From assembly GCA_024760905.1 (NCBI GenBank), contig CM045734.1, positions 40,133,564 to 40,197,563 on the forward strand: 64,000 nucleotides of DNA, given 5' to 3'. Made by a program: the position numbers and the translations under genes. Within the stretch, counting starts at the first letter, position 1, and each line of letters opens with the position of its first letter. This DNA comes from Plotosus lineatus (taxonomy: Eukaryota > Chordata > Actinopteri > Siluriformes > Plotosidae). A model generated the notes under the pieces. That model was not told the DNA's origin, ran no database searches, and saw only the letters and a list, made by a program, of their open reading frames with translations. This document shows positions 48,424 through 59,195 of the stretch, one piece after another.

Positions 48424-49230
48424 TACAGTATGCCCTTCACTATTCGCTGTTTTGCACTCACGCCCTTGACTATTCGCGGATTGCTGAGCAACTGTCACAT
48501 GATTCAAATTCAGCCAATGGCGGTTCTCCTTCCTGCTGATTGTTTGAGATGATGTATACACCCCTTTTTCCTCATTCGCACACAAGTTGTCAATGAGCCC
48601 TTTTTGAGTTGCATCATAGAGGTTAAATAATCATTAAAAACACACTAAAAAATGTGAATTAGCAATTCAAGCAATCACGTTGATAACATGTGTGCATAGG
48701 AAGAAAAAGAGATGTATACATTATCTGCAACCAATCAGCAGGGGTGAGAAACTAAAGCTCTCAGCCATTGGTTGAATTTGAATCACATGCCAGTAATGCC
48801 ATGAGGATGCACATGTATAATTTACCGAGGCTGCTGCTAATTCAGTGCTTCTCAAATAGTGGGGCATGCACCCCCAAGGGGGGCGTGGTGTGATGCCAGG
48901 GGGAGTGCGTATGACCCCAGGGAACATGCTTTTTTGCCATACTGTACTAGAATTAAGTATTTTTTTTATTATTTAATGCTTTTTAAATTTTAATGTTAAT
49001 GAAGAGACACTGTTATTCAGGGGTGTATTAATAACAATTTTATAGTCAGATAATACTATTTATAGGCGTGCGGGGTGCTGGGGGGCATTAATTTTTTTTC
49101 TTCCAAGTGCAAAATCCATGATTATGCGGCCCTGCCTTTTTTTTTTCCCCTTCATATATTTTTTGAAAACCGACGTACAATCGAGAACTTGCAATGACTT
49201 AAGTCGAGGTATACCTGTATAGGGAATCTG
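48424..49230. mobile_element. Non-autonomous DNA-element remains
   Basis: Tigger-like terminus CAGTATGCCCTTCACTATTCG (48,427), then a hAT-like terminus CAGTGCTTCTCAAATAGTGG (48,843) whose interior matches 38.4-38.55 kb. An ACTTAAGTCGAGGTATACCTG terminus lies near 49,218. They sit in the region upstream of the LRR exons and carry no coding sequence. Confidence 0.45.
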
Positions 49231-49699
49231 ACTAAATGTCAGGCCACTGCCATTGTTCAAATTGACAAAAGGGTAGTACAGTGAGTCAAAATGCAGACCC
49301 CTCACCAGTTTTTAGTATGAGAAGGGAGAGCTGGGGTAACGTTAGATTTTAAAGCAAGGTGCTTTTCTATATGAACTACTCCTTACATTGCATATATGAC
49401 CATTAGCTTCCCATCACCATAACCCAGTCTGCCCATTCTCTTCAGACTGCTTGTATCAACATAGTTTTCTACCTGGAGGACCAACCCTTACTTGAGTTTT
49501 TCCCACCTCATTCTCTATATTTTACTATAGACTGTTATGAGTTAAAATCTTTGCACAAAACAATTCATTTTGCATCCACACTAGTGTAACAATAAGCTGA
49601 AGGTTTTGGCTTGTAGCTGCATGAGTTCATGCATTATGCTGCTTTAAGATGATTGAATAATTTACATGAATTGGACTGATTTGCTAATTGCATGAACTA

Positions 49700-49825
49700 G
49701 TAAGGGGTGATACAGTGCCATACTGGTGAGCACATGGTTTGCAAGGGTTTCCTTGGGATACACCAGTTTCCTCCCCAACCTAAATAACATTAGACTAATT
49801 AGCTGCTTCAATTCTCCAAATTGCG

Positions 49826-49867
<42 letters not shown>

Positions 49868-49990
49868 TCTGTGTGTGTGTGTTAGCCCTGTGATGGATAG
49901 GTGCGCTGTTAAGGGTATCACCGGTTGTTTGAACATAGTCGGTTGAGATAGGCTAAACAGGTTTGGTGAATGAATGAATGAGTAGGTCTA
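49700..49990 (+). repeat. SINE family A copy with (GT)n
   Basis: A degraded head (GATACAGTGCCATACTGGTG), an internal (GT)n run at 49,827-49,881 and a tail ending AATGAATGAATGAG. 49,231-49,699 shows nothing recognisable. Confidence 0.45.
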
Positions 49991-50635
49991 TGGGCGGTAC
50001 TATTAAAGAGATTGGTGAGTGTATCTACTCTTTGTATGTTACTCACTGTAGCTAGTAGTTCTTGCTGTTTGATACTCGGTCATTCTACAATAGCTCGTCG
50101 TGGAAATGGACCACTATAGGACTCTGGTGGGTTAAATAATTTATAAATAGTACCTAATAAAGTGAATCCTGTGTGCAAAATGTATAAAAAGTACAATCAT
50201 TTAAACGAGCTGTGGTAATGTATAATGAATAGAATTTTTCAAGTCAAAATAAATGATTTGACAAAGTTGCAAGGATGATTTAGTGTGGTCAGTTTTGCTT
50301 ATACTGCAGTAATACGTACTCAGCTCTTTCAACAAAGCATGCTTCATTTAACTAGGTGATCAGGAAAATCAGCATTGATTTATTTCGTTCAAAAGTAGAC
50401 CTTGATGCCAGGAAACTTTGCCTCTGAGCACTATGCATGCTCATCATTTTCATTTTGGCCACACACGCCATGTCTGCTACAAATAATTTTGGAGGGAAAA
50501 TATTCGGTTTAACAAAGGAAAAAGTGTTTGTAATTACTTCAGTGACTCAAGCTGTAGTGCAGAGCATGAGTTGGTACTTTTACATCTGCTTTTTGGTGCA
50601 GAATCTTGCAACCACATGTAAAGTACTGTACATTC

Positions 50636-50765
50636 ATTCATTCGTTTTCTTAACAGTTTAATCCTAATTAGGGTTGTGGGTAGGCTGCCGCCCATCTCAG
50701 CTGACTCTGGGTGTGGGCAGAGGCATCCCTGTACTGCTTGCCAGGCCATCGCAGGCCCATATAAA
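50636..50765 (-). repeat. SINE family A tail part
   Basis: On the plus strand CATTCATTCGTTTTCTTAAC, CCTAATTAGGGTTGTGG and CCAGGCCATCGCAGG. The rest of 49,991-51,034 is intron with no recognised content. Confidence 0.55.
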
Positions 50766-51034
50766 GTGCAGTCTTCTCTTATTATCTACCACATATTAAA
50801 TCTCTTTGCCTCTGCAGATGTACAGTATTGTACAACATGAAGACTCAAGCAGTTGTAATATCTTTAAGGTGTTCAAACAAAGACGTTTTTAATAAGCTTT
50901 TCCCCCCCCGAACACTGACTGCTGCTTTCATTCACACTCACTCCTGACTAAATCTCAGAGCTATTTATGACTTAGTTAAACTCCAAATTAATAACTTAGT
51001 GCATATTATATAACACTGTAGTGACTGAGCAAAC

Positions 51035-51084
51035 CTTTTTTTGTAATTCTTGTTTTTTCTCAAATGAGTCATTCTCTGGGATCT
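51035..51084 (-). CDS. ERICH3-like gene, micro-exon
   Basis: A pyrimidine-rich acceptor (TTTAATCTCTCCTTTTAG) precedes 50 bases encoding IPENDSFEKKQELQKK, followed by the donor GTTTGC. Its first two bases with the preceding G give Glu, and it ends in phase 0, exactly as required by the LRR exon at 48147. The charged, probably helical piece leads into the leucine-rich repeats. The donor is weaker than its neighbours. Confidence 0.55.
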
Positions 51085-51186
51085 CTAAAAGGAGAGATTA
51101 AACAATTTGTAAAAATGCAAATTATAGTACAATTTTTTTAAAATACACAGGTCATTTACGATGTGTCTTGAGTTTGTCATACTCAC

Positions 51187-51333
51187 CTTGGCTTGTCATA
51201 TCAGTCTTCATTATCCCTGACTTTGTATAGACCACATTGTTTTCACTTTCTTCACTGAGTTCCAATTCAGTAGCTGAATCATTAGTATGTGGACCCGAAA
51301 TGAGCTGATCTCTTAGCTTACTCCTCTCAAACT
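51187..51333 (-). CDS. ERICH3-like gene, acidic linker exon
   Basis: The acceptor CCCTATTTCAAG and the donor GTGAGT bound 147 bases reading FERSKLRDQLISGPHTNDSA, then an acidic run with ELELSEESENN, ending DMTSQ. Phases match the exons on both sides (two bases in, one base out). There is no known domain. The acidic Glu/Ser composition is typical of glutamate-rich linkers. Confidence 0.6.
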
Positions 51334-51765
51334 CTTGAAATAGGGTAAAACAGCTTGATGTTACAGTACAGGGAACATACCACGTTTTATTCTCTATGAT
51401 TTAAAACTATAGTCTTAAACTACCGATTCAATACCAGCCAGGTTCCCATATTCTAAATCTTATAAGCTCTGTGATCATTTTTAAAGAATACTCTCAGATT
51501 ACAGTACTGTACTGAAGTTGACATTTGATAAACTTCTCTGGGGTTGAGGAAGATATATATTTTTTCAATATCTTCCTGGCGTATTCTAAAGGTACCTTAA
51601 GCATATTGCTGCATTAAAAAATAAAACTAAAAAACAACCCCCACCCCCTCCACGCACACTTTTTGAAGCATTGCTCTATTTTGTAAAAGTGACTCAGTGG
51701 GAATCAGTTTAAATGACTCAACAGGATCCTTGTGTGTGAGCAATAAGAAAAAATTCTTTACTTAC

Positions 51766-51945
51766 TGTTTCCTTTAAACCACTTGTGTTGTTCTAGGCCT
51801 GATTCCAGACCAGTGCTCATTTCAACACATTCTTCATAGAAGTCTTTCAGTCTATCCCCGTTTCTGGTTTTATCATTTGATTCCCAAGGATCTAGCTTTT
51901 TCTTTCCAGTTTGCTTACTCAGGGTTTCTCTGTCCTGAAATAAAT
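51766..51945 (-). CDS. ERICH3-like gene, acidic linker exon
   Basis: The acceptor TTCTTCTTGAAG and the donor GTAAGT bound 180 bases reading LFQDRETLSKQTGKKKLDPW, then DFYEECVEMSTGLESG, ending KWFKGN. A closer AG (TTTCAG) exists but would break the phase with the preceding exon. The chosen one keeps it (one base in, one base out). The peptide is charged and shows no recognised domain. Confidence 0.6.
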
Positions 51946-52113
51946 CTTCAAGAAGAACAACTACACATAACTCCTCCGATTGTTTAACAGTTTTTTAAAA
52001 CAAATAAAATACAGCATATATACTGCTTGTAAATTTAAATAAATAAAATTAGCTGCCAACGTGACCTTGTTAAATATTTTCACAGCACACTTTCATAAAA
52101 GTCAAATATTCAC

Positions 52114-52455
52114 CTAGGACGTTGTCTTCATTGGTGGTCTTTTGCTTCTCTTTGCCATGTTCCTTCACGTTCTCTGATTTTTCCAGAGGAGGTAGGGGAT
52201 TATTCAAGACTAATTTGGTTTCATCCTCTCTAGTGACTTTCGTATCTTCAGATGCCTCAGATCCCTTGTCTCTTTGGCTGGTATGACGTCTCTTCTGTCG
52301 CTTTTGTCGTTTTCTGTCTGCCCTGCTGTCACTCATATCTTCACTATCGGTTAGCACCTTACTTACTTCTTTGGGAATTTTTCTTAATCCCTGCACAGAC
52401 CTTTCCATTCCATTAGGGATGAACACAGGGGAAGAGGGGCAAGACTCTGTAACAC
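52114..52455 (-). CDS. ERICH3-like gene, Lys/Glu-rich exon
   Basis: The acceptor CATTTCTAG starts 113 codons that read VTESCPSSPVFIPNGMERS and then a highly charged stretch (ADRKRQKRQKRRHTSQRDKG, many Glu and Lys). The exon ends NEDNVLG-type at the donor GTGAAT with one base carried over. It is low in complexity, probably disordered, and its basic cluster could be a nuclear-localisation-like signal, which is weak inference. The open frame runs on into both introns. The splice sites given here are supported by phase agreement with the next exon. Confidence 0.65.
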
Positions 52456-52689
52456 CTAGAAATGATATGGATTGTGATCTGATATAATTCAGGTATGTAA
52501 AGGTTATCTTGATCATAAAGGGAAATCTGTAAATACTTATTGATATTCCATCCATACCACCATCATAGAATCTGAGAGTATAGATACTGTGATGAATAAT
52601 ATTTTCTGGTTCTTTGCCAATACCATGTCTTGAATTCACACATCTGAAAAAATGGAAACACGAGCATAAATGTGATGTCCAATATAATA

Positions 52690-53030
52690 CTTTAAATTAT
52701 CTCAGTTTATCTAGGGATTGATTTAAATATAGTTTAATGTGAATCAAATTAAATTTCATAATGTTCACCTTTAATTTAATTTAAATTCTATTTAAACTAA
52801 ATTCAGCTGAAACTAAACTCCTTCGACTTTAATCTCCATTTGATTCAACTGTTAACTCAATCTTACTCAGTTCTGATTGAGTTTAACTTAACCCAATATA
52901 TCACCAAGTCAGTTTTGAATCAAATTAAGTTTAACTTCAAATGCATTTCAACAAAATTCATCTAATAGTAACGCAATAGCAGCATTAACTAAAGTCAGAA
53001 TAACCCATTAAGTTCTAGCTAACATATTTT
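52690..53030. repeat. Degenerate A+T-rich quasi-repeat, part 1
   Basis: Motifs of the type TTTAACTCAATTTGAATC recur loosely. The same texture resumes at 55,740-55,975 and about 56,990-57,090 on the far sides of RTE pieces. Confidence 0.4.
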
Positions 53031-53035
53031 CTTTT

Positions 53036-55596
53036 TTTCCTTTCGGCTGTTCCCTTCAGGGGTCGCCACAGCAAATGATCTGCCTCCATCTCACCGTATC
53101 CTCTGCATCTTCTACTCTTACTCCAACTACCTTCATGTCCGCCTTCACCACATCCATAAATCTTTTCTTTGGTCTTCCGCTGTGCCTTGTGCCTGGTAGT
53201 TCCAACCTCAGCATCCTACTACCAATATATTCACTATCCCTCCTCTGTACATGTCCAAACCATTTCAAACCTCTCTGACTTTGTCTCCAAAACATCTTAC
53301 ATGTGCTGTCTCTCTGATATACTCATTCCTGATCCTATCCGTCCTCGTTACTCCCAAAGAGAACCTCAACATTTTCATCTCTGCTACCTCCAGCTCTGCC
53401 TCCTGTCTTTTCCCCAGGGCCACCGTTTCTAAACCATACAACATCGCTGGCCTCATCACCGTCTTGTACACTTTTCCTTTCATTCTTGCCGATACCCTCC
53501 TATCACACATCACACCGGACACTTTTCTCCAACCATTCCAACCTGCCTGCACACACTCTTTTCCACACTCTCCATTGCTCTGGATTGTTGAGCCTAAGTA
53601 TAGTATCTTTATCTCTGCCCCCTGTAGCCTCACAGTTCCTCTTGGGTCCTTGTCATTCACACACATGTATTCTGTCTTACTGAGGCTAACCTTCATTCCC
53701 CTCCTTTCCAGGGCATACCTCCACCTCTCTAGATTTTCCTCCACTTGTTCTCTGCTCTCACTGCAGATCACAATGTCATCTGCAAACTTCATAGTCCATG
53801 GAGATTCTTGTCTGACCTTGTCTGTCAGCCTATCCATCACCATAGCAAACAAGAAGGGGCTCAGAGCTGACCCTTGATGCAGTCCCACCTCCACCTTGAA
53901 CTCTTCTGTCACACCGACAGCACACCTCACCACTGTCTTACATCTCTCATACATGTCCTGCACCACTCTAACATACTTCTCTGCCACTCCAGACTTCCTC
54001 ATACAATACCACAGTCCTTCTCTCGGCACCCCGTCATATGCTTTCTCCATCTCCACAAAGGCACAATGCAGCTCCTTCTGACCTTCTCTGTACTTTTCTA
54101 GTAACATCCTCAAAGCAAACACTGTATCTGTGGTGCTCTTTCTTGGCATGAAACCAAACTGTTGTTCACAAATGCTGACCTCTGCCCTTAGTCTAGCTTC
54201 CACTATTCTTTCCCATAACTTCATCATATATCAACTTTATCCCTCTGTAGTTGCCACAACTCTGCACGTCTCCCTTGTTCTTAAAAATGGGCACAAGCAC
54301 ACTTCTCCTCCATTTCTCCGGCATCCTCTCACTCTATAAGACCTTGTTGAATGTTCTTGTCAGAAAATCTACTGCAACCTCTCCTAGACACTTCCATACC
54401 TCCACCGGTATGTCATCAGGACCAACTGCCTTTCCACTCTTCATCCTCTTCAATGCCCTCCTCACTTCACCCTTACTGATCTTTGCTACTTCCTGGTCTT
54501 CAACAGTCACCCCTTCTACTCTTTTTTCTCTCTCATTTTCCTCATTCATCAGCTCTTCAAAGTACTCTTTCCATCTTCCCAGCACACTTCTGTCATCAGT
54601 CAATACATTTCCCTCTCTGTCCTTCATCACTCTAACTTGCTGCATGTCTTTCCCATCTGTATTTCTCTGCTGTGCTAACCTGTATAAATCATTTTATCCC
54701 TCCTTACTGTCCAACCCATCACACAAGTCATCATACGCCCTCTGTTTGGCCTTTGACACTGCTACCTTCGCCTTATGCTGTGTCTCCCTGTACTCCTGTG
54801 TACTCTCTTCGGTCCTCTGTGTGTCCCACTTCTTCTTAGCTAACCTCTTCTTTTGTGCACACTCCTGCACTTCCTCATTCCACCACCAAGTCTCCTTATC
54901 TACTTTCCTTCCAGAGGACACACCAAGTACTCTCCTACCTGTCTCCCTGATCACATTAGCTGTGGTTGTCCAGTCATCTGGAAGCACTTCCTGACTACCC
55001 AAAGCCTGTTTCAACTCCTCCTTGAAAACAACACGACACTCTTCATTTTTCAGCTTCCACCACTTTGTCTTCTGCTCTGCCTTTGCTTTCTTCACCTTCC
55101 TCACCATCAGCGTCATCCTGCACACCACCATCCTATGATGTTTGGAAACACTCTCACCCACTACTACTTTGCAGTCACTGACTTTCTTCAAACTGCATTG
55201 TCTACACAAGATGTAGTCTACCTTTGTGCTCCTACCTCCGCTTTTATAAGTCAACCTATGCTCCTCTCTCTTCTGGAAGAAAGCATTCACCACAGCCATT
55301 TCCATCCTTTTTGCTAAATCAATCAACATCTGTCCTTCTGTGTTCCTGTCCTGGATACCAAACCTGCCCATCATTTCCTTGTCCCCTCTGTTGCCTGCAC
55401 CAACATGTCCATTGAAGTCTGCACCAATGACCACTCTTTCACCTCCATCACTTCATCTAAGTCACTCCAGAATCTCTCCTTCTCTTCTAGTGCACATCCT
55501 GCCTGTGGGGCATAAGCACTAACAACATTGAACATCACGCCTTCAATTCCGAACAGCCGTCTGGAACGGATTAAGTTTGAGTACCAGAGCTCCACT
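53036..55596 (-). mobile_element. RTE-clade LINE, 5' truncated, broken
   Basis: On the minus strand: an endonuclease part (NVVSAYAPQAG; GADFNGHVGAGN; SKHHRMVVC), a connector (ETWWWNEEVQECAQ), early RT (KSGKAVGPDDIPVEVWK), RT core (QFGFMPRKSTTDTVFALRML; LHQGSALSPFLFAMVMDRL; FADDIVICSES) and the C-terminal region to 53,056. Frameshifts occur near 55,430, 54,670, 54,300 and 53,270. The first part of the endonuclease is missing. The 3' end is GGCGACCCCTGAAGGGAACAG. It lies in an intron of the ERICH3-like gene, in sense orientation. Confidence 0.8.
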
Positions 55597-55739
55597 GTAT
55601 TTTTAAGAGAAATACACCAATGTCAGAATCACAGTCAAAGCATTGAACACGGAGTCACTTTTTCCTTGTCTGAGACGTTTTGGTTTTGATTGTGGTAGCT
55701 ATTCCTCCATGTGGGCGCTAATGAGAAACCGGACTCAAA

Positions 55740-55975
55740 ATTAGCTTCAGATTTACCCCTTGAAGTCAATTTATCTTTTAAGCTGTATCCAACGAGTCAT
55801 AAATTCAACCCACATAATCAAACGTTAACTCAGATTGAACTTTAGATTTACCCTCAGTTTGATTCATCGAACCACATGTTAAACTCAGTTCCAAATAAAT
55901 TTAATTTTAACTCTAATTCACTTCAATTTCATATAATGCATCTGAATTCAGTTCAATTCAGCCAGTCTTCATCTT
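55740..55975. repeat. Degenerate A+T-rich quasi-repeat, part 2
   Basis: A continuation of the same texture (TTAACTCAGATTGAAC, TAAACTCAGTTCCAAAT, TGAATTCAGTTCAATTCAG). Confidence 0.4.
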
Positions 55976-56776
55976 TTCTTCTTCTTTTTTTCCTTTCGGC
56001 TGTTCCCTTCAGGGGTCGCCACAGCGAATCATCTGCCTCCTCTCACCCTGTCCGCTGCATCTTCTTCTCTTACACCAACTACCTTCGTGTCCTCCTTCAC
56101 CATGTACATAATTCTCCTCTTTGGTCTTCATCTAGGCCTTCTGCCTGGTACTGCCAACCTCAGCATCCTACTACCAATATATTCATTATCCCTCCTCTGT
56201 ACATGTCCAAACCATCTCAATCTAGCCTCTCTGACTTTGTCTCCAAAACATCGTACATGTGCTGTCCCTATGATGTACTCATTCCTGATCCTATCCATCC
56301 TCGTTCCTCCCAAAGAGAACCTCAACATTTTCATCTCTGCTACCTCCAGCTCTGCCTCCTGTCTTTTCCCCAGCGCCACTGTTTCTAAACCATACAAGAT
56401 TGCTGGCCTCATCACCATCTTGTACACTTTTCTTTTCATTCCTGCTCATACCTCCCTATCACACATCACACCGGACACTTTTCTCCAACCATTCCAACCT
56501 GCCTGCACATGCTCCTTCACCTCTTTTCCACACTTTCCATTGCTCTGGATTGTTGAGCCTAAGTACTTAAAATCCTCCACCTTCCTTATCTCTGCTCCTT
56601 GTAACCTCACCGTTCCTGTTGGCTCCTTGGAACCTCAACATTTTCATCTCTGCTACCTCCAGCTCTGCCTCCTGTCTTTTTCTCAGCGCCACTGTTTCTA
56701 AACCATAAAACATTGCTGGCCTCATCACCATCTTGTACACTTTTCTTTTCATTCCTGCTCATACCCCCTATCACAC
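55976..56776 (-). mobile_element. RTE 3' fragment with an internal duplication
   Basis: The 3' end and C-terminal coding region on the minus strand (RFSLGGTRMDRIRNEYIIGT). The segment around GAACCTCAACATTTTCATC to CCATCTTGTACACTTTTC at about 56,321-56,450 is repeated at about 56,630-56,755. Confidence 0.7.
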
Positions 56777-56777
56777 A

Positions 56778-56936
56778 TCACACTACAGGAAGACCAAAAA
56801 GGAGATTTATGGATGTGGTGAAGGAAGACATGAAGGTAGTTGGTGTAAGAGAAGAAGATGCATAAAATAGGGTGAGATGGAGGCAGATGATTCGCTGTGG
56901 CGATCCCTGAAGGGAACAGCCAAAAGTAGAAGAAGA
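56778..56936 (+). mobile_element. RTE 3' end in opposite orientation
   Basis: GGAAGACCAAAAAGGAGATT to GATTCGCTGTGGCGATCCC, then (AAG). It faces away from the preceding minus-strand copy, making an inverted pair of RTE ends. Confidence 0.75.
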
Positions 56937-57163
56937 TTAAATCGAAATGTAAACTCCTATGAATGTAAATATAAAATGTATCTATGAATGAAAATAGAAT
57001 ACTGGCGATATACAATGTGTGCATATTTACATGTACCTAATCTCAACTCAGCTTCAAATTTTGTTTCGGATTGACTCAATTAAAGTACATTGTTCCAGTC
57101 AGTAATATCAGAATATTGTGTGCAAATTTAAAATAAATCTAAAGCAGTGCACAAAGAACTTAC

Positions 57164-57347
57164 TTATAGCAGGGCTTCCCACCACTCAGTCGGATTATTC
57201 TGAAACAACTTTTGCGCCCTTGCTGAAAGCCGGGGGTGTAACGATACTCACAGCATGAGCTTATTCTCCCAGCCATTATTCCATTGACATATAAAGTGGC
57301 ACTGAATGGGTAGCCAAGGTGTCTCTGAGAAACAAACTGGAACTGAT
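57164..57347 (-). CDS. ERICH3-like gene, DUF4590 exon 2
   Basis: The acceptor ATTAACAG is followed by QFQFVSQRHLGYPFSATLYV, then ISSCCEYRYTPG and GGKPCYK, and the exon ends at the donor GTAAGT. The arrangement F-QF-S-RH-G-PFS, SSCCEY and PCYK is that of DUF4590 in ERICH3, including the adjacent cysteine pair. It ends in phase 2, while the next recognised exon (52114-52455) starts by completing a codon that needs one base, so an intermediate exon is missing. The missing exon may lie in the 52.5-57.1 kb interval that also holds the RTE insertions. Confidence 0.85.
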
Positions 57348-57521
57348 CTGTTAATGACATTGTAAATCATGGTTAATTGTTACTAGAATGATTATTTCCT
57401 ATTCAGCTGAAGAACATTAGGGAAAATGGGCTATCATTTTGTTCCTAAGCTATATTAGAACTCTTTTTTTACAGAATTTTCATTTCCTGGCTCCATGGCG
57501 TGCAGTGTCGGGTGTCATTAC

Positions 57522-57687
57522 CTCCAGGATGAAGAGATTCTTTAAAGACACAGATGTTCTCCCCTCCACATTTCTGCTGGAGTACTTTCATTTCATCCTG
57601 GGTGGTCCCAGGCTTTCCATGGCCCAGGTACAGCATTGTCACCAAGACATTAGACTTCCTGGATTCTTTTTTTCCCTTTAGATAATT
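57522..57687 (-). CDS. ERICH3-like gene, DUF4590 exon 1
   Basis: A strong acceptor (TTCTTTTACTCAG) precedes 55 codons plus one base ending at the donor GTAATG. The core reads NVLVTMLYLGHGKPG then DEMKVLQQKCGGENICVFKE. The DEMKV-QQ-CGGEN-CV pattern is the signature of the DUF4590 domain in ERICH3. The reading frame is intact. The last base G plus AT of the next exon gives Asp, so the phase fits. The domain has no known catalytic residues. Confidence 0.8.
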
Positions 57688-57772
57688 CTGAGTAAAAGAA
57701 TAAATATAAAAAATAAATAAGATATAGGAATGTTCAAACAAACCTTTTTGAATTTTGGAAAGATTTGAAATA

Positions 57773-58217
57773 CAGGGATCCCTCACGTTCCGCAGTTAAT
57801 GGGGACTGAGACTCCCCGCGATCGCCAATTTCCACGAAGCAGAATCGACACCCTGACTGATGTATACGTACATGTATGTGTGTATATAATATCAATAAAT
57901 ACATATGCAACACTATAAATGCTCATAATAACAGTTAAACTTTCAAAAATAATTCATAAAATGTAAATAAAATATAAATACCCACACATACAGACCCTTG
58001 AGTGCACACACTCAGATGCACACCTCACAATGTAAGTAGTTTTATTGGAGGGGGGGTTTGTTTTTTTGTTTTTTTTGCATAATTGGCCTTCTTTTGTGGC
58101 ATTTTCCTAAACTTTTCCCCTATTTTTCCTTAATTTTCTTTTTTTTTTTTTTTTGCTGAATATTTTTGAAAAACCCACGCTGCAGAAACTGAAGCACAAG
58201 GTAGCGATGGATCACTA
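57773..58217. mobile_element. MITE-P copy G, forward
   Basis: It starts TA-CAGGGATCCCTCACG. The interior has the conserved blocks, and the degraded right end is GTAGCGATGGATCAC. It lies in the intron between the 57.6 and 58.9 kb exons of the ERICH3-like gene. Confidence 0.65.
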
Positions 58218-58511
58218 CATATTCATCTGTCTTATATGTTTTGATATAAAGAATTTGTCAACGCAGTTTATAATAATACATTTTTAAGTGTTATTTTCAG
58301 CATGGTGATAGACTGGGCAATGGACCATACTGTGTATGGATATATTTGCTCTAGTAATCGATTGCAACCGTGACCAGGATAAAGCAATTAATGAAGATGA
58401 TTGAAGGAAATAATTGAATAAATTTGCTATATCAGCAACCAATCTGTCTGTCTTTTTTGTGTGTGAAAGATTTCCTTTTATTTTTGAACTGGCTATGAGC
58501 AATCAGTAATG

Positions 58512-58795
58512 GGCCAGTGGTGTAGTTGTTAGGATGCTGGGATTATGAGTAGGGTTGTGGGTCATGGATTGGAATCCCAGTTAGACCCCACTGTGTTAGA
58601 ACATTTGGACAAGGTCTTAACCACAAGTGTGCATCTGTCCGTCCAGCAGTATAAAAGAGTACTCTTAAAAAATACTGGGAAGGTAACATGTGATGGGCTA
58701 GAGTCCCATCCAGGAGGAGTTGAGCTCCTAGTTGCTATGGAAACTGGGAATTAGCACCAGCCTGATGAGAAACTAGGCTTGGGTGTAAAAGCCAA
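58512..58795 (+). repeat. SINE family B copy
   Basis: The head GGGCCAGTGGTGTAGTTG and a B-box-like GGATTGGAATCCCAG, then family body blocks. The plus-strand open frame here is a repeat artefact. Confidence 0.6.
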
Positions 58796-58945
58796 TGAGT
58801 AACTACCCTAGAATTGGAAAAGGCTTTTCTTACACAAAGGTTATTCATATACAACAGAAAAAGAAAATGGGCCATCATTCTATAAAGTGGCGCAACTGAA
58901 ATTGTTCTGCCAGAAATGCAAAATGCAAGATATACATTTCAGTAC

Positions 58946-59195
58946 TGACTTGTCTGGCGGTGATGATTTGTGTATCTGTTTGGATGCATGTGGGACCTTC
59001 ACCGTTTTAGCACTGAAGTCTGAGGCTCTTTGAGAGATGACAGAGGATGTGGATCTGTGGCGTCTACTGCTATAAACATATGGACACGATTGGCTAAGAT
59101 TTACTCTTGCTGCTTGAAGGTTTGATGTCCTATCTATGATGGCTGGCAGGCAAACATCAGTCAGCTGGGCTCCTTTCAACAGCTGACTCAGTTTC
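58946..59195 (-). CDS. ERICH3-like gene, exon upstream of DUF4590
   Basis: The acceptor CAGCCCAG is followed by KLSQLLKGAQLTDV and ends with SKQIHKSSPPDKS at the donor GTACTG. The piece is Ser/Arg-rich and basic. The terminal IHKSS, just ahead of the MLYLG motif of the next exon, resembles human ERICH3, where RRIHKTS precedes MIYLG (from memory). An alternative donor GTCAGT lies four bases away, but only the chosen one keeps phase 0 into the strong acceptor at 57688. The first base completes a codon from an unknown upstream exon. Confidence 0.6.

Larger units (their letters stand above)
47221..59195 (-). other. DUF4590 (ERICH3-type) plus leucine-rich-repeat gene locus
   Basis: Nine exons on the minus strand: 58946-59195, 57522-57687, 57164-57347, 52114-52455, 51766-51945, 51187-51333, 51035-51084, 47927-48147 and 47221-47806. 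Phases agree at every junction except between 57164 and 52455, where at least one exon is unidentified and RTE insertions occupy the intron. The first three exons match the DUF4590 region of ERICH3 (glutamate-rich protein 3, a ciliary protein of vertebrates). The last two are ribonuclease-inhibitor-type leucine-rich repeats, which I do not associate with mammalian ERICH3. The product may be a ciliary or scaffold protein, which is inference. The 5' end of the gene was not located with confidence. Confidence 0.7.

Noticed and set aside
53251..54994. Plus-strand frames of up to 247 codons
   Set aside because: Antisense of the minus-strand RTE copy. They contain no recognisable protein motifs.
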